64,000 nt of DNA from Litorimonas haliclonae (GTDB taxonomy: Bacteria > Pseudomonadota > Alphaproteobacteria > Caulobacterales > Maricaulaceae). The notes beneath the pieces were generated by a model. That model worked only from the letters and a program-made list of their open reading frames with translations. It ran no database searches and had not been told where the DNA came from. How positions within the stretch are numbered: the stretch's first letter is position 1; every line of letters starts with the position of its first letter. The stretch is from the NCBI RefSeq assembly GCF_965138505.1, contig NZ_CBCSCO010000004.1:1-64000 (forward strand), read 5' to 3'. Made by a program: the position numbers and the translations under genes. Of the stretch, positions 8,354 through 17,458 are shown piece by piece.

Positions 8354-9529
8354 ATGGCAAAAGAGAAATTCGAGCGTAATAAGCCGCATGCCAATATTGG
8401 CACGATTGGTCACGTTGACCACGGCAAGACGACGCTAACGGCGGCGATCACGAAATATTTCGGTGACTTCCGCGCTTACGATCAGATTGACGGCGCGCCG
8501 GAAGAAAAAGCGCGTGGTATCACCATTTCTACAGCTCACGTTGAGTATGAGACGGAAAACCGTCACTACGCTCACGTCGACTGCCCGGGCCATGCTGACT
8601 ATGTTAAGAACATGATCACCGGCGCGGCTCAAATGGACGGTGCTATCTTGGTTGTGAACGCAGCCGACGGCCCAATGCCTCAGACACGTGAGCACATCTT
8701 GCTTGCCCGTCAGGTCGGCGTTCCGGCTCTGGTTGTTTACATGAACAAGGTTGACCAGGTTGACGATGAAGAGCTTCTCGAGCTTGTCGAAATGGAAATC
8801 CGTGAACTTCTGAGCTCTTATGACTTCCCGGGCGACGACATTCCTGTGATTGCAGGATCTGCTTTGGCTGCAATGAACGGCGAAACGCCTGAAATCGGTG
8901 AAGAGTCTATCAAGAAGTTGATGGAAGCGGTTGATTCCTACATTCCGCAGCCTGAGCGCGCGATTGATCAGCCTTTCTTGATGCCTATCGAAGATGTGTT
9001 CTCCATCTCCGGCCGTGGTACGGTTGTAACGGGCCGTGTTGAACGCGGTGCGGTTAACGTCGGCGACGAGATTGAAATCGTTGGTATCAAAGATACGAAG
9101 AAGACGACATGTACAGGTGTTGAAATGTTCCGTAAGCTCCTCGACCGAGGAGAGGCCGGCGACAACATCGGCGCTTTGCTTCGCGGTGTTGACCGTGAAG
9201 GTGTTGAGCGTGGCCAGGTTCTTTGTAAGCCAGGGTCTGTTACGCCTCACCAGAAGTTTGAAGCGGAAGCTTACATCTTGACGAAAGAAGAGGGTGGCCG
9301 TCACACGCCGTTCTTTAATAATTACCGCCCGCAGTTCTACTTCCGTACAACTGACGTGACCGGTGTTGTAACTTTGAAGTCTGGCACAGAGATGGTTATG
9401 CCGGGCGACAATGTGAACATTGATGTCGAGCTTATCGTGCCTGTCGCTATGGAAGAGAAGCTTCGCTTCGCTATCCGTGAAGGCGGACGCACAGTCGGCG
9501 CCGGCGTTGTGTCAAAAATTACTGACTAA
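8354..9529 (+). CDS. tuf: Translation elongation factor Tu
   Basis: 391 aa from the ATG at 8354 (MAKEKFERNKPHANIGTIG); an in-frame codon 90 bases upstream would add residues not found in EF-Tu. GTPase motifs are clear: GHVDHGKT (residues 19-26), DCPGHADY and NKVD. Domains II and III follow with FSISGRGTVVTGRVERG and the C-terminal GGRTVGAGVVSKI. It delivers aminoacyl-tRNA to the ribosome. It lies between tRNA-Gly and tRNA-Trp and was probably co-transcribed with them. The common alphaproteobacterial second copy, in the str operon, is not in this window. Confidence 0.99.
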   Translation: MAKEKFERNKPHANIGTIGHVDHGKTTLTAAITKYFGDFRAYDQIDGAPEEKARGITISTAHVEYETENRHYAHVDCPGHADYVKNMITGAAQMDGAILVVNAADGPMPQTREHILLARQVGVPALVVYMNKVDQVDDEELLELVEMEIRELLSSYDFPGDDIPVIAGSALAAMNGETPEIGEESIKKLMEAVDSYIPQPERAIDQPFLMPIEDVFSISGRGTVVTGRVERGAVNVGDEIEIVGIKDTKKTTCTGVEMFRKLLDRGEAGDNIGALLRGVDREGVERGQVLCKPGSVTPHQKFEAEAYILTKEEGGRHTPFFNNYRPQFYFRTTDVTGVVTLKSGTEMVMPGDNVNIDVELIVPVAMEEKLRFAIREGGRTVGAGVVSKITD

Positions 9530-9590
9530 GTCGTAAGGATACATAGCAGGTTGGGAAACACCCGGCCTGCCGCCCGATCGGGACAGATTT

Positions 9591-9666
9591 AGGGGTGTAG
9601 CTCAGTTGGTAGAGCATCGGTCTCCAAAACCGAGGGTCGTGGGTTCGAGTCCCTCCGCCCCTGCCA
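9591..9666 (+). tRNA. tRNA-Trp (CCA)
   Basis: 76 nt including an encoded 3' CCA. The acceptor AGGGGTG pairs with CGCCCCT (9656-9662), the discriminator is G and the anticodon CCA lies in CTCCAAA. It lies between tuf and secE, the usual place in many proteobacteria. Confidence 0.97.
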
Positions 9667-9769
9667 GCTCACTGAGGCGTATTTCTCCGTAAAGGCGTGT
9701 CTCGATTAAGCAATCAATAGCGCGGACTGCATGAAAATGCAGTGTCGCGTTTTGGAGTTTGAGGAAAGA

Positions 9770-10021
9770 ATGGCTAAAAAACCGCCAGTACCTGCCAAAG
9801 CCGGAAATGCAAAAGGCGATAAGTCTTCTGTCGGTCCCGTCCAGTATTTGGGACAGGTTCGTCAGGAGGCGCGGAAGGTCGTTTGGCCGACCTGGCGAGA
9901 GACTTTGACGACAACGGTTCTCGTTATGGTAATGGTTGTATTGATGGGCGTGTTCTTTTTTGTTGTTGATTGGGCGCTTGCGACCATAATTAGACTAGTT
10001 TTGGGCTTAGGAGGCGCGTAA
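9770..10021 (+). CDS. secE: Preprotein translocase subunit SecE
   Basis: 83 aa from the ATG at 9770, which follows a GAGGAAAG site; an upstream in-frame ATG at 9731 lacks this. After an Ala/Lys-rich N-terminus comes the SecE signature QVRQEARKVVWPTWRETL, then one membrane span (VLVMVMVVLMGVFFFVVDW). It clamps the SecY channel in the inner membrane. It is the short, single-span form usual outside Gammaproteobacteria. nusG starts 3 bases after its stop. Confidence 0.97.
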   Translation: MAKKPPVPAKAGNAKGDKSSVGPVQYLGQVRQEARKVVWPTWRETLTTTVLVMVMVVLMGVFFFVVDWALATIIRLVLGLGGA

Positions 10022-10024
10022 ACC

Positions 10025-10558
10025 ATGGCAGCTAAATGGTATATCGTTCAGGCCTATTCGAATTTCGAGAAGCACGTTCAGCGTAGTATTGAGCGCGAAG
10101 CGGAAGAGAAGGGCTTGGCTCATCTTTTTGAGGAGATCTTGGTTCCGACGGAAAGCGTCGTAGAGGTTCGGAAGGGCCGCAAGGTCGAGTCAGAGCGTAA
10201 GTTTTTTCCGGGCTATGTCTTGGTAAAGTGTGAATTGACGGACGCGGTTCACAACATGGTCAAGAATACGCCTAAGGTAACAGGCTTTCTCGGCTCTACC
10301 TCCAAACCGCTTCCGGTGAGCGAAAAGGAAGTGGCGCGTATCGTGGGTCAAATTCAGGATGGGGTAGATAGCCCGCGTCCAATGATCCAGTTCGATCTTG
10401 GCGAGACGGTCAAGGTTACAGACGGGCCGTTCCAGAGCTTTAATGGAACAGTTGAGAGCGTGGATGAAGAGAATGCGCGTTTGAAAGTGCTGATTAATAT
10501 TTTTGGGCAGGGGACACCTGTCGAACTAAATTATACCCAGGTCGAAAAACAGACTTAG
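10025..10558 (+). CDS. nusG: Transcription termination/antitermination protein NusG
   Basis: 177 aa. The NGN domain (MAAKWYIVQAYSNFEKHVQ to about residue 115) is followed by a KOW domain at about 125-177 (GETVKVTDGPFQSFNGTVES). NusG binds RNA polymerase and links it to Rho or the ribosome. A strong AGGAGG lies at the end of secE, 10 bases before this start, so the two genes are translated from one message. Confidence 0.98.
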   Translation: MAAKWYIVQAYSNFEKHVQRSIEREAEEKGLAHLFEEILVPTESVVEVRKGRKVESERKFFPGYVLVKCELTDAVHNMVKNTPKVTGFLGSTSKPLPVSEKEVARIVGQIQDGVDSPRPMIQFDLGETVKVTDGPFQSFNGTVESVDEENARLKVLINIFGQGTPVELNYTQVEKQT

Positions 10559-10713
10559 GGAATAACCGCTTGTGGGAGGTGTGGCTAAGTCCAGTTGACA
10601 CCTTTCTGTCCTTGCTCTGGCAGGGTCGCACCACGGGCACCACAAAGTGGGCGGCATGAGGCGGCCTGCATCAATCCTCTCATTAATTTGGGAGACACTT
10701 GAAGGAGTGGAAC

Positions 10714-11142
10714 ATGGCAAAGAAGATTCAAGGCTATATCAAGCTGACAATCCCTGCGGGTTCAGCCAATCCCTCACCGCCCCTCGGCCCTGCATTGGGT
10801 CAGCGCGGTGTGAACATTATGGAATTCGCAAAAGCGTTTAACGCAAAGACGGAAGACCTGGAAAAAGGTATTCCAACACCAACGATCATTACGGTATACC
10901 AGGATAAGAGCTTTACGTTTGTTACCAAAACAGCCCCTGCTTCTTATTATCTGAAAAAAGCGGCTAGTGTTCAAAAAGGTAGTACGGCGCCCGGCACCGA
11001 AGTTGGTGGGACGGTGACGATGGCGCAGTGCCGCGAAATTGCAGAAGCTAAAATGGTAGATTTGTCCGCAAATGATTTGGATCAGGCGACAAAGATTATT
11101 GCTGGGTCAGCCCGGTCAATGGGCTTTGAGGTCAAGGGGTAA
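10714..11142 (+). CDS. rplK: 50S ribosomal protein L11
   Basis: 142 aa. The start is the ATG at 10714 (MAKKIQGYIKLTIPAGSANP), behind a GGAGTGG site. It has the proline-rich PSPPLGPALGQRGVNIMEF segment and the C-terminal rRNA-binding domain ending ARSMGFEVKG. L11 forms the GTPase-associated centre with L10 and L7/L12. rplA starts 4 bases after the stop. Confidence 0.99.
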   Translation: MAKKIQGYIKLTIPAGSANPSPPLGPALGQRGVNIMEFAKAFNAKTEDLEKGIPTPTIITVYQDKSFTFVTKTAPASYYLKKAASVQKGSTAPGTEVGGTVTMAQCREIAEAKMVDLSANDLDQATKIIAGSARSMGFEVKG

Positions 11143-11146
11143 GGTC

Positions 11147-11842
11147 ATGGCGAAAACAGGTAAAAGAATTGCGGCGGCGAAAGCCAATGTTAATCGCGAC
11201 ACAGATTACAGCGTCAAGGATGCTGTGAAGCTCGTTAAAGATAATGCCAAAGCCAAATTTGACGAAACAGTCGAGTTGGCCCTAAACCTCGGTGTTGACC
11301 CGCGCCACGCAGACCAAATGGTTCGCGGCGTATGTCAGTTGCCAAACGGTACCGGTAAATCAGTCCGTGTTGCTGTTTTTGCAAAGGATGCAAAAGCAGA
11401 CGAGGCTCGCGAAGCTGGCGCTGATGTTGTTGGCGCTGATGATTTGGCTGAGCAAATTCAAAATGGCGACATGCCGTTTGACCGCGTTATTGCAACGCCG
11501 GACATGATGCCGCTTGTTGGCCGTTTGGGTAAAGTATTGGGCCCTAAGGGCATGATGCCAAACCCGAAAGTCGGTACCGTAACTATGGATGTAGCCAAAG
11601 CTGTTGGCGACGCCAAAGGCGGAGCTGTCGAGTTCCGCGCTGAAAAAGCTGGTATCGTCCATGTTGGTGTAGGTAAGGCAAGTTTTTCCCAGGATAAGCT
11701 GGAAGAGAATGTGAATGCATTTTTGACAGCCATCCAGAAAGCTCGTCCATCTGGTGCCAAAGGTACTTATGTAAAGCGCGTCACAATTAGCTCTTCTATG
11801 GGCCCTGGCGTGAAAATCGATACGTCTGAGGTTTCGACCTAG
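11147..11842 (+). CDS. rplA: 50S ribosomal protein L1
   Basis: 231 aa from the ATG at 11147 (MAKTGKRIAAAKANVNRD). L1 landmarks are present: ELALNLGVDPRHADQMVRG, the LGPKGMMPNPKVGTVT loop and the C-terminal VKRVTISSSMGPGVKID. It forms the mobile L1 stalk at the E site. In Escherichia coli L1 represses the rplKA message; I did not find an obvious copy of that target here. Confidence 0.99.
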   Translation: MAKTGKRIAAAKANVNRDTDYSVKDAVKLVKDNAKAKFDETVELALNLGVDPRHADQMVRGVCQLPNGTGKSVRVAVFAKDAKADEAREAGADVVGADDLAEQIQNGDMPFDRVIATPDMMPLVGRLGKVLGPKGMMPNPKVGTVTMDVAKAVGDAKGGAVEFRAEKAGIVHVGVGKASFSQDKLEENVNAFLTAIQKARPSGAKGTYVKRVTISSSMGPGVKIDTSEVST

Positions 11843-11915
11843 GCGATTAAGGAATTTGATGTCGCAGGCCTTCGGATCTGCGGCTCAAAAAACCGGATGC
11901 ATTTTGTTGTGTGTT

Positions 11916-11985
11916 CGGTCTGTCCGAGACCACCGGTGCCTTGCAAACGCAAGGCTTAATTTCCGGCGCAGACAGAGCAAGACCG
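11916..11985 (+). promoter_or_regulatory. L10 leader RNA element upstream of rplJ
   Basis: In the 290-base gap between rplA and rplJ a nested structure can be drawn. An outer stem pairs TCTGTC (11919-11924) with GACAGA (11971-11976). A middle CCGG/CCGG pair (11933-11936 with 11963-11966) comes next. An inner perfect hairpin is GCCTTGC-AAAC-GCAAGGC (11938-11955). The single-stranded CTTAAT and the CCGGCGCAGAC block match the conserved part of the proteobacterial L10 leader as I remember it. L10-(L12)4 binds such leaders to repress rplJL translation; regulation here is inferred. The rest of the gap (to 12132) holds no gene. Confidence 0.75.
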
Positions 11986-12132
11986 ATATAATTGCGTGCT
12001 TGATGCATGCCTGCGTCTCGGTTCGAGCCCTGTTGACCTGAAAAGGGACAGAAAATCCGCTGCGTCCTTAACCGGCCGCGGCACTTGTCGGGCCCCGCAT
12101 GGTGTGAGGCCCATTTAACAGGGAGACCGCAA

Positions 12133-12648
12133 ATGGATCGTTCTCAAAAAGAACACACCGTTAAAGAACTCACAGAGATCTTCGATGGTGCAGGCTCCGT
12201 GGTTATGGCTGCTTATTCAGGCATGACCGTTGCGGAAATGGAAGATTTGCGTGCCAAGCTCAGAGAGCAAGGTGCGACTTTCCGTGTTGTACAAAACCGT
12301 TTGGCGAAAATCGCTATGAAGGGGAAACCTTTTGAAGCGGCTGCTGAGAAATTCACTGGGCCTATCGCAATTGCGTGGGCTGAGGACATGATCTCTGCGC
12401 CAAAAGTGACTGTTGAATTTGCCAAGGACTCTCAAAGTCTTGAGATCATTGGTGGCTTCATGGGTGAGGATGTCTTTGGCACGTCAGGTGTTGAAACTCT
12501 GTCCAAACTTCCAAGTCGCGAAGAGCTTATTGGTATGGCGGCTCAACGTCTTATCGGTCAAGCTTCTCAGGTTGCTCAGCGTCTTACTTCACAAGGATCA
12601 ACCCTCGCTGGTGCGATCAAAGTGATAGAAGAAAAAGCGGCGGCATAA
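12133..12648 (+). CDS. rplJ: 50S ribosomal protein L10
   Basis: 171 aa from the ATG at 12133 (MDRSQKEHTVKELTEIF), preceded by GGGAGA. It contains the L10 landmarks VVMAAYSGMTVAEMEDLR, the TFRVVQNRLAKIA segment and a C-terminal helix that carries L7/L12 dimers. It is the presumed autoregulator of the leader upstream. rplL follows after 51 bases. Confidence 0.99.
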   Translation: MDRSQKEHTVKELTEIFDGAGSVVMAAYSGMTVAEMEDLRAKLREQGATFRVVQNRLAKIAMKGKPFEAAAEKFTGPIAIAWAEDMISAPKVTVEFAKDSQSLEIIGGFMGEDVFGTSGVETLSKLPSREELIGMAAQRLIGQASQVAQRLTSQGSTLAGAIKVIEEKAAA

Positions 12649-12699
12649 CACTTTCCATTCTCGCAAAATTCGAACTGAAACCTAAAAGGAAACTAAAAA

Positions 12700-13071
12700 A
12701 TGGCTGATGTAAAAAAGCTAGCTGACGAGCTGATGGGCTTGACCATCCTCGAAGCAAAAGAATTGAATGATATTCTTGAAGAAAATGGCATTAAAGCCGC
12801 TGCAGCTGTTGCTGTTGCCGGCCCTGCCGGTGGTGGCGACGCTGGTGCTGCTGAAGAGAAGGACGAATTTGACGTCGTCATGACTTCTTTCGGTGGCAAC
12901 AAAATTGCTGTCATTAAAGAAGTTCGCGGCATCACAGGTCTTGGCCTGAAAGAAGCCAAAGAGCTTGTTGAATCTGCTCCTAAAGCCGTCAAAGAAGGCG
13001 CGCCTAAGGCAGAAGCTGAAGAGATCAAAGAGAAACTCGAAGCCGCTGGTGCGACTGTCGAGCTTAAATAG
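12700..13071 (+). CDS. rplL: 50S ribosomal protein L7/L12
   Basis: 123 aa. An N-terminal dimerisation domain (residues 1-35) is joined by an Ala/Gly/Val-rich hinge to the factor-binding C-terminal domain, with EFDVVMTSFGGNKIAVIKEV, TGLGLKEAKELVE and the C-terminal AAGATVELK. It recruits translation GTPases to the ribosome. It is present in several copies per ribosome, bound to L10. Confidence 0.99.
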   Translation: MADVKKLADELMGLTILEAKELNDILEENGIKAAAAVAVAGPAGGGDAGAAEEKDEFDVVMTSFGGNKIAVIKEVRGITGLGLKEAKELVESAPKAVKEGAPKAEAEEIKEKLEAAGATVELK

Positions 13072-13079
13072 TCTCATTC

Positions 13080-13103
13080 GGTCCGGGGCTCACGCTCCGG
13101 ACC
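13080..13103 (+). other. Hairpin in the rplL-rpoB gap, possible attenuator
   Basis: GGTCCGG (13080-13086) pairs with CCGGACC (13097-13103), 8 bases past the rplL stop. There is no T run after it, so it is not a classical terminator. A partial terminator or RNA processing site between the ribosomal and polymerase genes is known in Escherichia coli at this place; equivalence here is inference. Confidence 0.4.
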
Positions 13104-13241
13104 ACACTCTTTCGGACTGTAGAGCGAACAGACCGTCTGGCGGAAGCAGGTTAAAACTTTCACAGATTTATAAAAAGTAAAACGCGCTCTGGGACTGCAG
13201 CCCGGAGGCGGATTTTTGCTTTAAAAAAGAAGGTGTCTTTG

Positions 13242-16200
13242 ATGTCGCTTACATTCACAGGTAAAAAACGTATCCGCAAAAGCTTTGGGCGCATTCCCGA
13301 AGTCGTCCGGATGCCGAATTTGATCGAAGTTCAAAAAAGTTCTTACGAACAATTCCTGCAAAAAAGCATTGATCGGGCTGATCGTGGTAAAGATGAAGGA
13401 ATGAACGGCGTTTTCAACTCCGTCTTTCCTGTTCGGGATTTTTCTGACCGCGCAGTTCTGGAATATGTGTCTTTCGAGTTCGAGACACCTAAATTTGACG
13501 AAGAAGAGTGTCAGCAGCGCGATATTACGTTCGCCGCGCCGCTCAAAGTCAAAATGCGTTTGGTGGTTTTTGATATAGATGACGATACAGGCGCTCGCTC
13601 TGTTAAGGACATCAAAGAGCAAGATGTCTATATGGGCGATATTCCGCTCATGACCGATAAAGGCACCTTTATTGTGAACGGAACAGAGCGTGTTATCGTG
13701 TCTCAGATGCACCGTTCGCCGGGCGTTTTCTTCAGCCATGACAAGGGCAAGGGCCATAGTTCAGGCAAGTTCCTGTTCTCTGCGCGGATTATTCCTTATC
13801 GCGGGTCTTGGCTTGATTTCGAATTTGACGCGAAAGATATTCTTTACGCTCGGATTGACCGTCGCCGCAAATTGCCTGCGACAACAGTTCTTTATGCGCT
13901 GGGTATGTCCAAAGAAGAAATTCTGGAACAATATTACGAGTCACTTACATTTAAATTTGATAAGAAAACTGACGGCTGGGTTCGTCCGTTCAATGCTGAG
14001 GATTATCGCGGCGCGAAATTGCTGCGTGACCTAGTTGATGCCAAGACCGGCGAGGTTGTTGCGCCGTCAGGCCGCAAACTGACGAAACGCGGCGCGAAAA
14101 AGCTTGCCGATGATGGTCTGAAAAACATTCTTATTTCCAATGAGGAAATGTCAGAGCGCTTTGCGGCAGAAGATATCGTCAATACGTCCACAGGTCAGAT
14201 TTACGCTGAAGCCGGTGACGAACTTTCCATCGAGTCTATGGAGCAGATCAACGAAGCCGGCATTACCGAGCTTTCCGTTCTAAACATCGACTACGTAAAT
14301 GTTGGGCCGTATATCCGGAACACATTGGCTGCTGATAAAAACGATACCCGTGAGGGCGCGCTTGTCGATATTTACCGCGTTATGCGTCCGGGTGAGCCGC
14401 CGACAGCCGAAGCTGCCGAAGATCTGTTCAACTCTCTGTTCTTTGACGGAGAGCGTTATGATCTGTCCGCCGTTGGCCGGGTGAAAATGAACCTTCGTAT
14501 GGACATGCAGGATGTTGGCGACGAGATCCGCGTTCTGCGTAAGGAAGATATCCTTGCTGTCGTCGATACTTTGACGAAACTGAAAGACGGCATCGGCCAA
14601 ATCGACGATATCGATAACCTGGGTAATCGCCGCGTTCGTTCTGTTGGTGAATTGATGCAAAACCAATACCGTATTGGTCTGCTCCGTATGGAACGCGCGA
14701 TCAAAGAGCGTATGCAGTCCGTCGATATTGAAACTGTCATGCCGCATGACCTTATCAATGCAAAACCGGCCGCCGCTGTTGTTCGTGAGTTCTTTGGCTC
14801 TTCACAGCTTTCGCAGTTTATGGACCAGACCAACCCGCTTTCTGAGATAACGCATAAGCGTCGTCTCTCTGCGCTTGGACCTGGCGGTTTGACACGCGAA
14901 CGCGCAGGCTTCGAAGTCCGCGACGTTCACCCAACCCATTATGGCCGTATCTGCCCGATTGAAACGCCCGAGGGACCAAACATTGGTTTGATCAACTCGC
15001 TCGCGACACATGCGCGCGTGAACAAATATGGCTTTATCGAAAGCCCATACCGTAAAATCAATAATGGCAAGCTGACAAACGAAGTTGTCTACCTTTCCGC
15101 TATGGAGGAGGCGCGTTACACCGTGGCTCAGGCGAACGCCGAGATTAACGATAAAACAGAGCTTGCCTCTGATTTCGTAACTTGTCGGGTGAACGGCGAA
15201 GTGACCTTAGTTGCCAGAGAAGATGTTGATTTTATTGACGTCTCTCCGAAACAGCTTGTCTCTGTCGCGGCCGCGCTCATCCCGTTCCTAGAAAATGACG
15301 ATGCGAACCGCGCCTTGATGGGATCAAACATGATGCGTCAGGCTGTGCCTCTGCTAAAGGCCGAAGCGCCTCTTGTCGGAACCGGCATGGAGTCTGTTGT
15401 GGCTCTTGATTCCGGCGCGACGGTTGCCGCGAAACGCGAAGGTATCGTCGAGCAGGTCGATGCAAAGCGTATCGTTATCCGCGCTACTAAGGAAACTGAC
15501 CTGACACGTTCCGGCGTTGATATTTACAACCTCTTGAAGTTCCAGCGCTCTAACCAGTCAACTTGTATTAACCAGCGTCCATTGGTGACAGTTGGCGACG
15601 AAGTTAAAGCTGGCGACATTATTGCAGACGGCCCGTCTACTGATTTGGGTGAATTGGCTTTGGGTAAAAACGTGCTCGTCGCGTTTATGCCTTGGAATGG
15701 CTATAACTTTGAAGACTCGATCCTGATCTCAGAGCGTATTGTGCGTGATGATGTCTATACATCGCTTCATATCGAAGAATTCTCTATCATGTCGCGCGAT
15801 ACAAAGCTCGGCCCTGAAGAGATTACTCGCGATATTCCAAATGTCGGCGAAGAAGCTCTGCGGAACCTCGACGAAGCCGGTATTGTGGCTGTAGGCGCTG
15901 AAGTTCATGCCGGGGATATCCTGGTTGGTAAAGTAACGCCGAAAGGCGAAAGCCCAATGACTCCGGAAGAGAAACTTCTCCGGGCTATCTTTGGTGAAAA
16001 AGCCTCTGACGTTCGCGATACATCCTTGAAACTCCCTCCCGGGGCGTCAGGAACAGTCGTCGAAGTTCGCGTCTTTAACCGTCACGGCGTCGATAAAGAT
16101 GAGCGTGCAATGCAAATTGAACGCGAAGAAATCGAAGCCTTGGGCAAAGACCGTGATGACGAGCTTTCTATTCTAGAGCGCTCAATCTACGGAACAGTTC

Positions 16201-17327
16201 AGAACACTTTGATGGGTAAAAACGCAGTCTCCGGTCCGCGCGGCTTTAAGAAAGGCCCTGTGACCGAAGAAACTTTGAACGACATTCCGCGCTCCGATTG
16301 GTGGCGTATTGGTGTCGATGACGAGCAAGCGATTGGAGAATTGGAAGCTCTGAAAGAGCAGTATGATTCTTCTAAAGCACGTCTGGACGCCCGTTTTGAG
16401 GACAAGGTCGACAAGCTACAGCGCGGCGACGAGCTTCCGCCAGGCGTCATGAAGATGGTTAAAGTCTTTGTTGCTGTGAAGCGTAAGCTTCAGCCAGGTG
16501 ATAAAATGGCCGGTCGTCACGGAAACAAGGGTGTTATCTCCAAGATTAACCCGATCGAAGACATGCCATTCCTCGAAGACGGCACCGCCGTTGATATCGT
16601 GCTGAACCCTCTAGGCGTTCCGTCGCGAATGAACGTTGGTCAGATCCTTGAAACCCATTTGGGTTGGGCCTGTTCCGGTGTCGGCAAAATGATCAACGAA
16701 GCTTTGGAAACTTACAAAGCCGAAGGCGATATGTCCGCGCTGAAAGATACGCTACAACATGCTTATGGCGAAGAGGAAACTCTGCCGCGTAAGAATGACG
16801 AGCTTATCGAACTTGCCGGGAACCTGACGAAAGGCGTACCAATTGCGACGCCTGTCTTTGACGGTGCCCGTGAGCCGAACATTGTTGAAATGCTGGAAAA
16901 AGCAGGTCTGCATAGCTCAGGTCAGGTGACATTGCATGACGGCCGGACTGGGGATCGTTTCACCCGCCAAGTAACAGTCGGATATAAGTATCTTCTGAAA
17001 CTGCACCACTTGGTTGACGACAAAATTCACGCCCGTTCAATCGGCCCATACTCGCTCGTTACTCAGCAGCCGCTGGGTGGTAAGGCGCAGTTCGGTGGCC
17101 AGCGCTTCGGTGAGATGGAAGTCTGGGCTCTGGAAGCTTACGGCGCGGCTTATACGCTGCAGGAAATGCTGACAGTCAAATCCGATGACGTTGCGGGTCG
17201 TACGAAAGTGTACGAATCCATCGTTCGCGGTGATGACGGTTTCGAAGCCGGTATTCCGGAGAGCTTCAACGTTCTGGTCAAAGAGATCCGCTCTCTCGGA
17301 CTGAATGTCGAGCTGACAAACGGATAG
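13242..17327 (+). CDS. rpoB: DNA-directed RNA polymerase subunit beta
   Basis: 1361 aa from the ATG at 13242 (MSLTFTGKKRIRKSFGRIPE), which has AGAAGGTG six to seven bases before it. The in-frame GTG at 13233 lies inside that ribosome binding site. Full-length beta subunit with the rifampicin region (FFGSSQLSQFMDQTNPLSEI, then HKRRLSALGPGGL), the GMAGRHGNKG-type loop here read KMAGRHGNKGVIS, and the C-terminal QRFGEMEVWALEAYGAA. The rifampicin-pocket residues look wild-type. rpoC follows after 131 bases. Confidence 0.99.
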   Translation: MSLTFTGKKRIRKSFGRIPEVVRMPNLIEVQKSSYEQFLQKSIDRADRGKDEGMNGVFNSVFPVRDFSDRAVLEYVSFEFETPKFDEEECQQRDITFAAPLKVKMRLVVFDIDDDTGARSVKDIKEQDVYMGDIPLMTDKGTFIVNGTERVIVSQMHRSPGVFFSHDKGKGHSSGKFLFSARIIPYRGSWLDFEFDAKDILYARIDRRRKLPATTVLYALGMSKEEILEQYYESLTFKFDKKTDGWVRPFNAEDYRGAKLLRDLVDAKTGEVVAPSGRKLTKRGAKKLADDGLKNILISNEEMSERFAAEDIVNTSTGQIYAEAGDELSIESMEQINEAGITELSVLNIDYVNVGPYIRNTLAADKNDTREGALVDIYRVMRPGEPPTAEAAEDLFNSLFFDGERYDLSAVGRVKMNLRMDMQDVGDEIRVLRKEDILAVVDTLTKLKDGIGQIDDIDNLGNRRVRSVGELMQNQYRIGLLRMERAIKERMQSVDIETVMPHDLINAKPAAAVVREFFGSSQLSQFMDQTNPLSEITHKRRLSALGPGGLTRERAGFEVRDVHPTHYGRICPIETPEGPNIGLINSLATHARVNKYGFIESPYRKINNGKLTNEVVYLSAMEEARYTVAQANAEINDKTELASDFVTCRVNGEVTLVAREDVDFIDVSPKQLVSVAAALIPFLENDDANRALMGSNMMRQAVPLLKAEAPLVGTGMESVVALDSGATVAAKREGIVEQVDAKRIVIRATKETDLTRSGVDIYNLLKFQRSNQSTCINQRPLVTVGDEVKAGDIIADGPSTDLGELALGKNVLVAFMPWNGYNFEDSILISERIVRDDVYTSLHIEEFSIMSRDTKLGPEEITRDIPNVGEEALRNLDEAGIVAVGAEVHAGDILVGKVTPKGESPMTPEEKLLRAIFGEKASDVRDTSLKLPPGASGTVVEVRVFNRHGVDKDERAMQIEREEIEALGKDRDDELSILERSIYGTVQNTLMGKNAVSGPRGFKKGPVTEETLNDIPRSDWWRIGVDDEQAIGELEALKEQYDSSKARLDARFEDKVDKLQRGDELPPGVMKMVKVFVAVKRKLQPGDKMAGRHGNKGVISKINPIEDMPFLEDGTAVDIVLNPLGVPSRMNVGQILETHLGWACSGVGKMINEALETYKAEGDMSALKDTLQHAYGEEETLPRKNDELIELAGNLTKGVPIATPVFDGAREPNIVEMLEKAGLHSSGQVTLHDGRTGDRFTRQVTVGYKYLLKLHHLVDDKIHARSIGPYSLVTQQPLGGKAQFGGQRFGEMEVWALEAYGAAYTLQEMLTVKSDDVAGRTKVYESIVRGDDGFEAGIPESFNVLVKEIRSLGLNVELTNG

Positions 17328-17458
17328 AACATAAGACAGGGCAGGGGTGTTGACATCCCTGTTACACTGACTTGTCGGTGAATCGTTCCTATATACGTAT
17401 TCACCAAAGAATTTTTAGAGAGGCGGGACGCCGTCGCTCACTTTGAAAGGAAAATCCC

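Noticed and set aside
8435..9304. 289-codon open frame on the minus strand of tuf
   Set aside because: Shadow of a highly expressed, codon-biased gene. It has no family resemblance or ribosome binding site.
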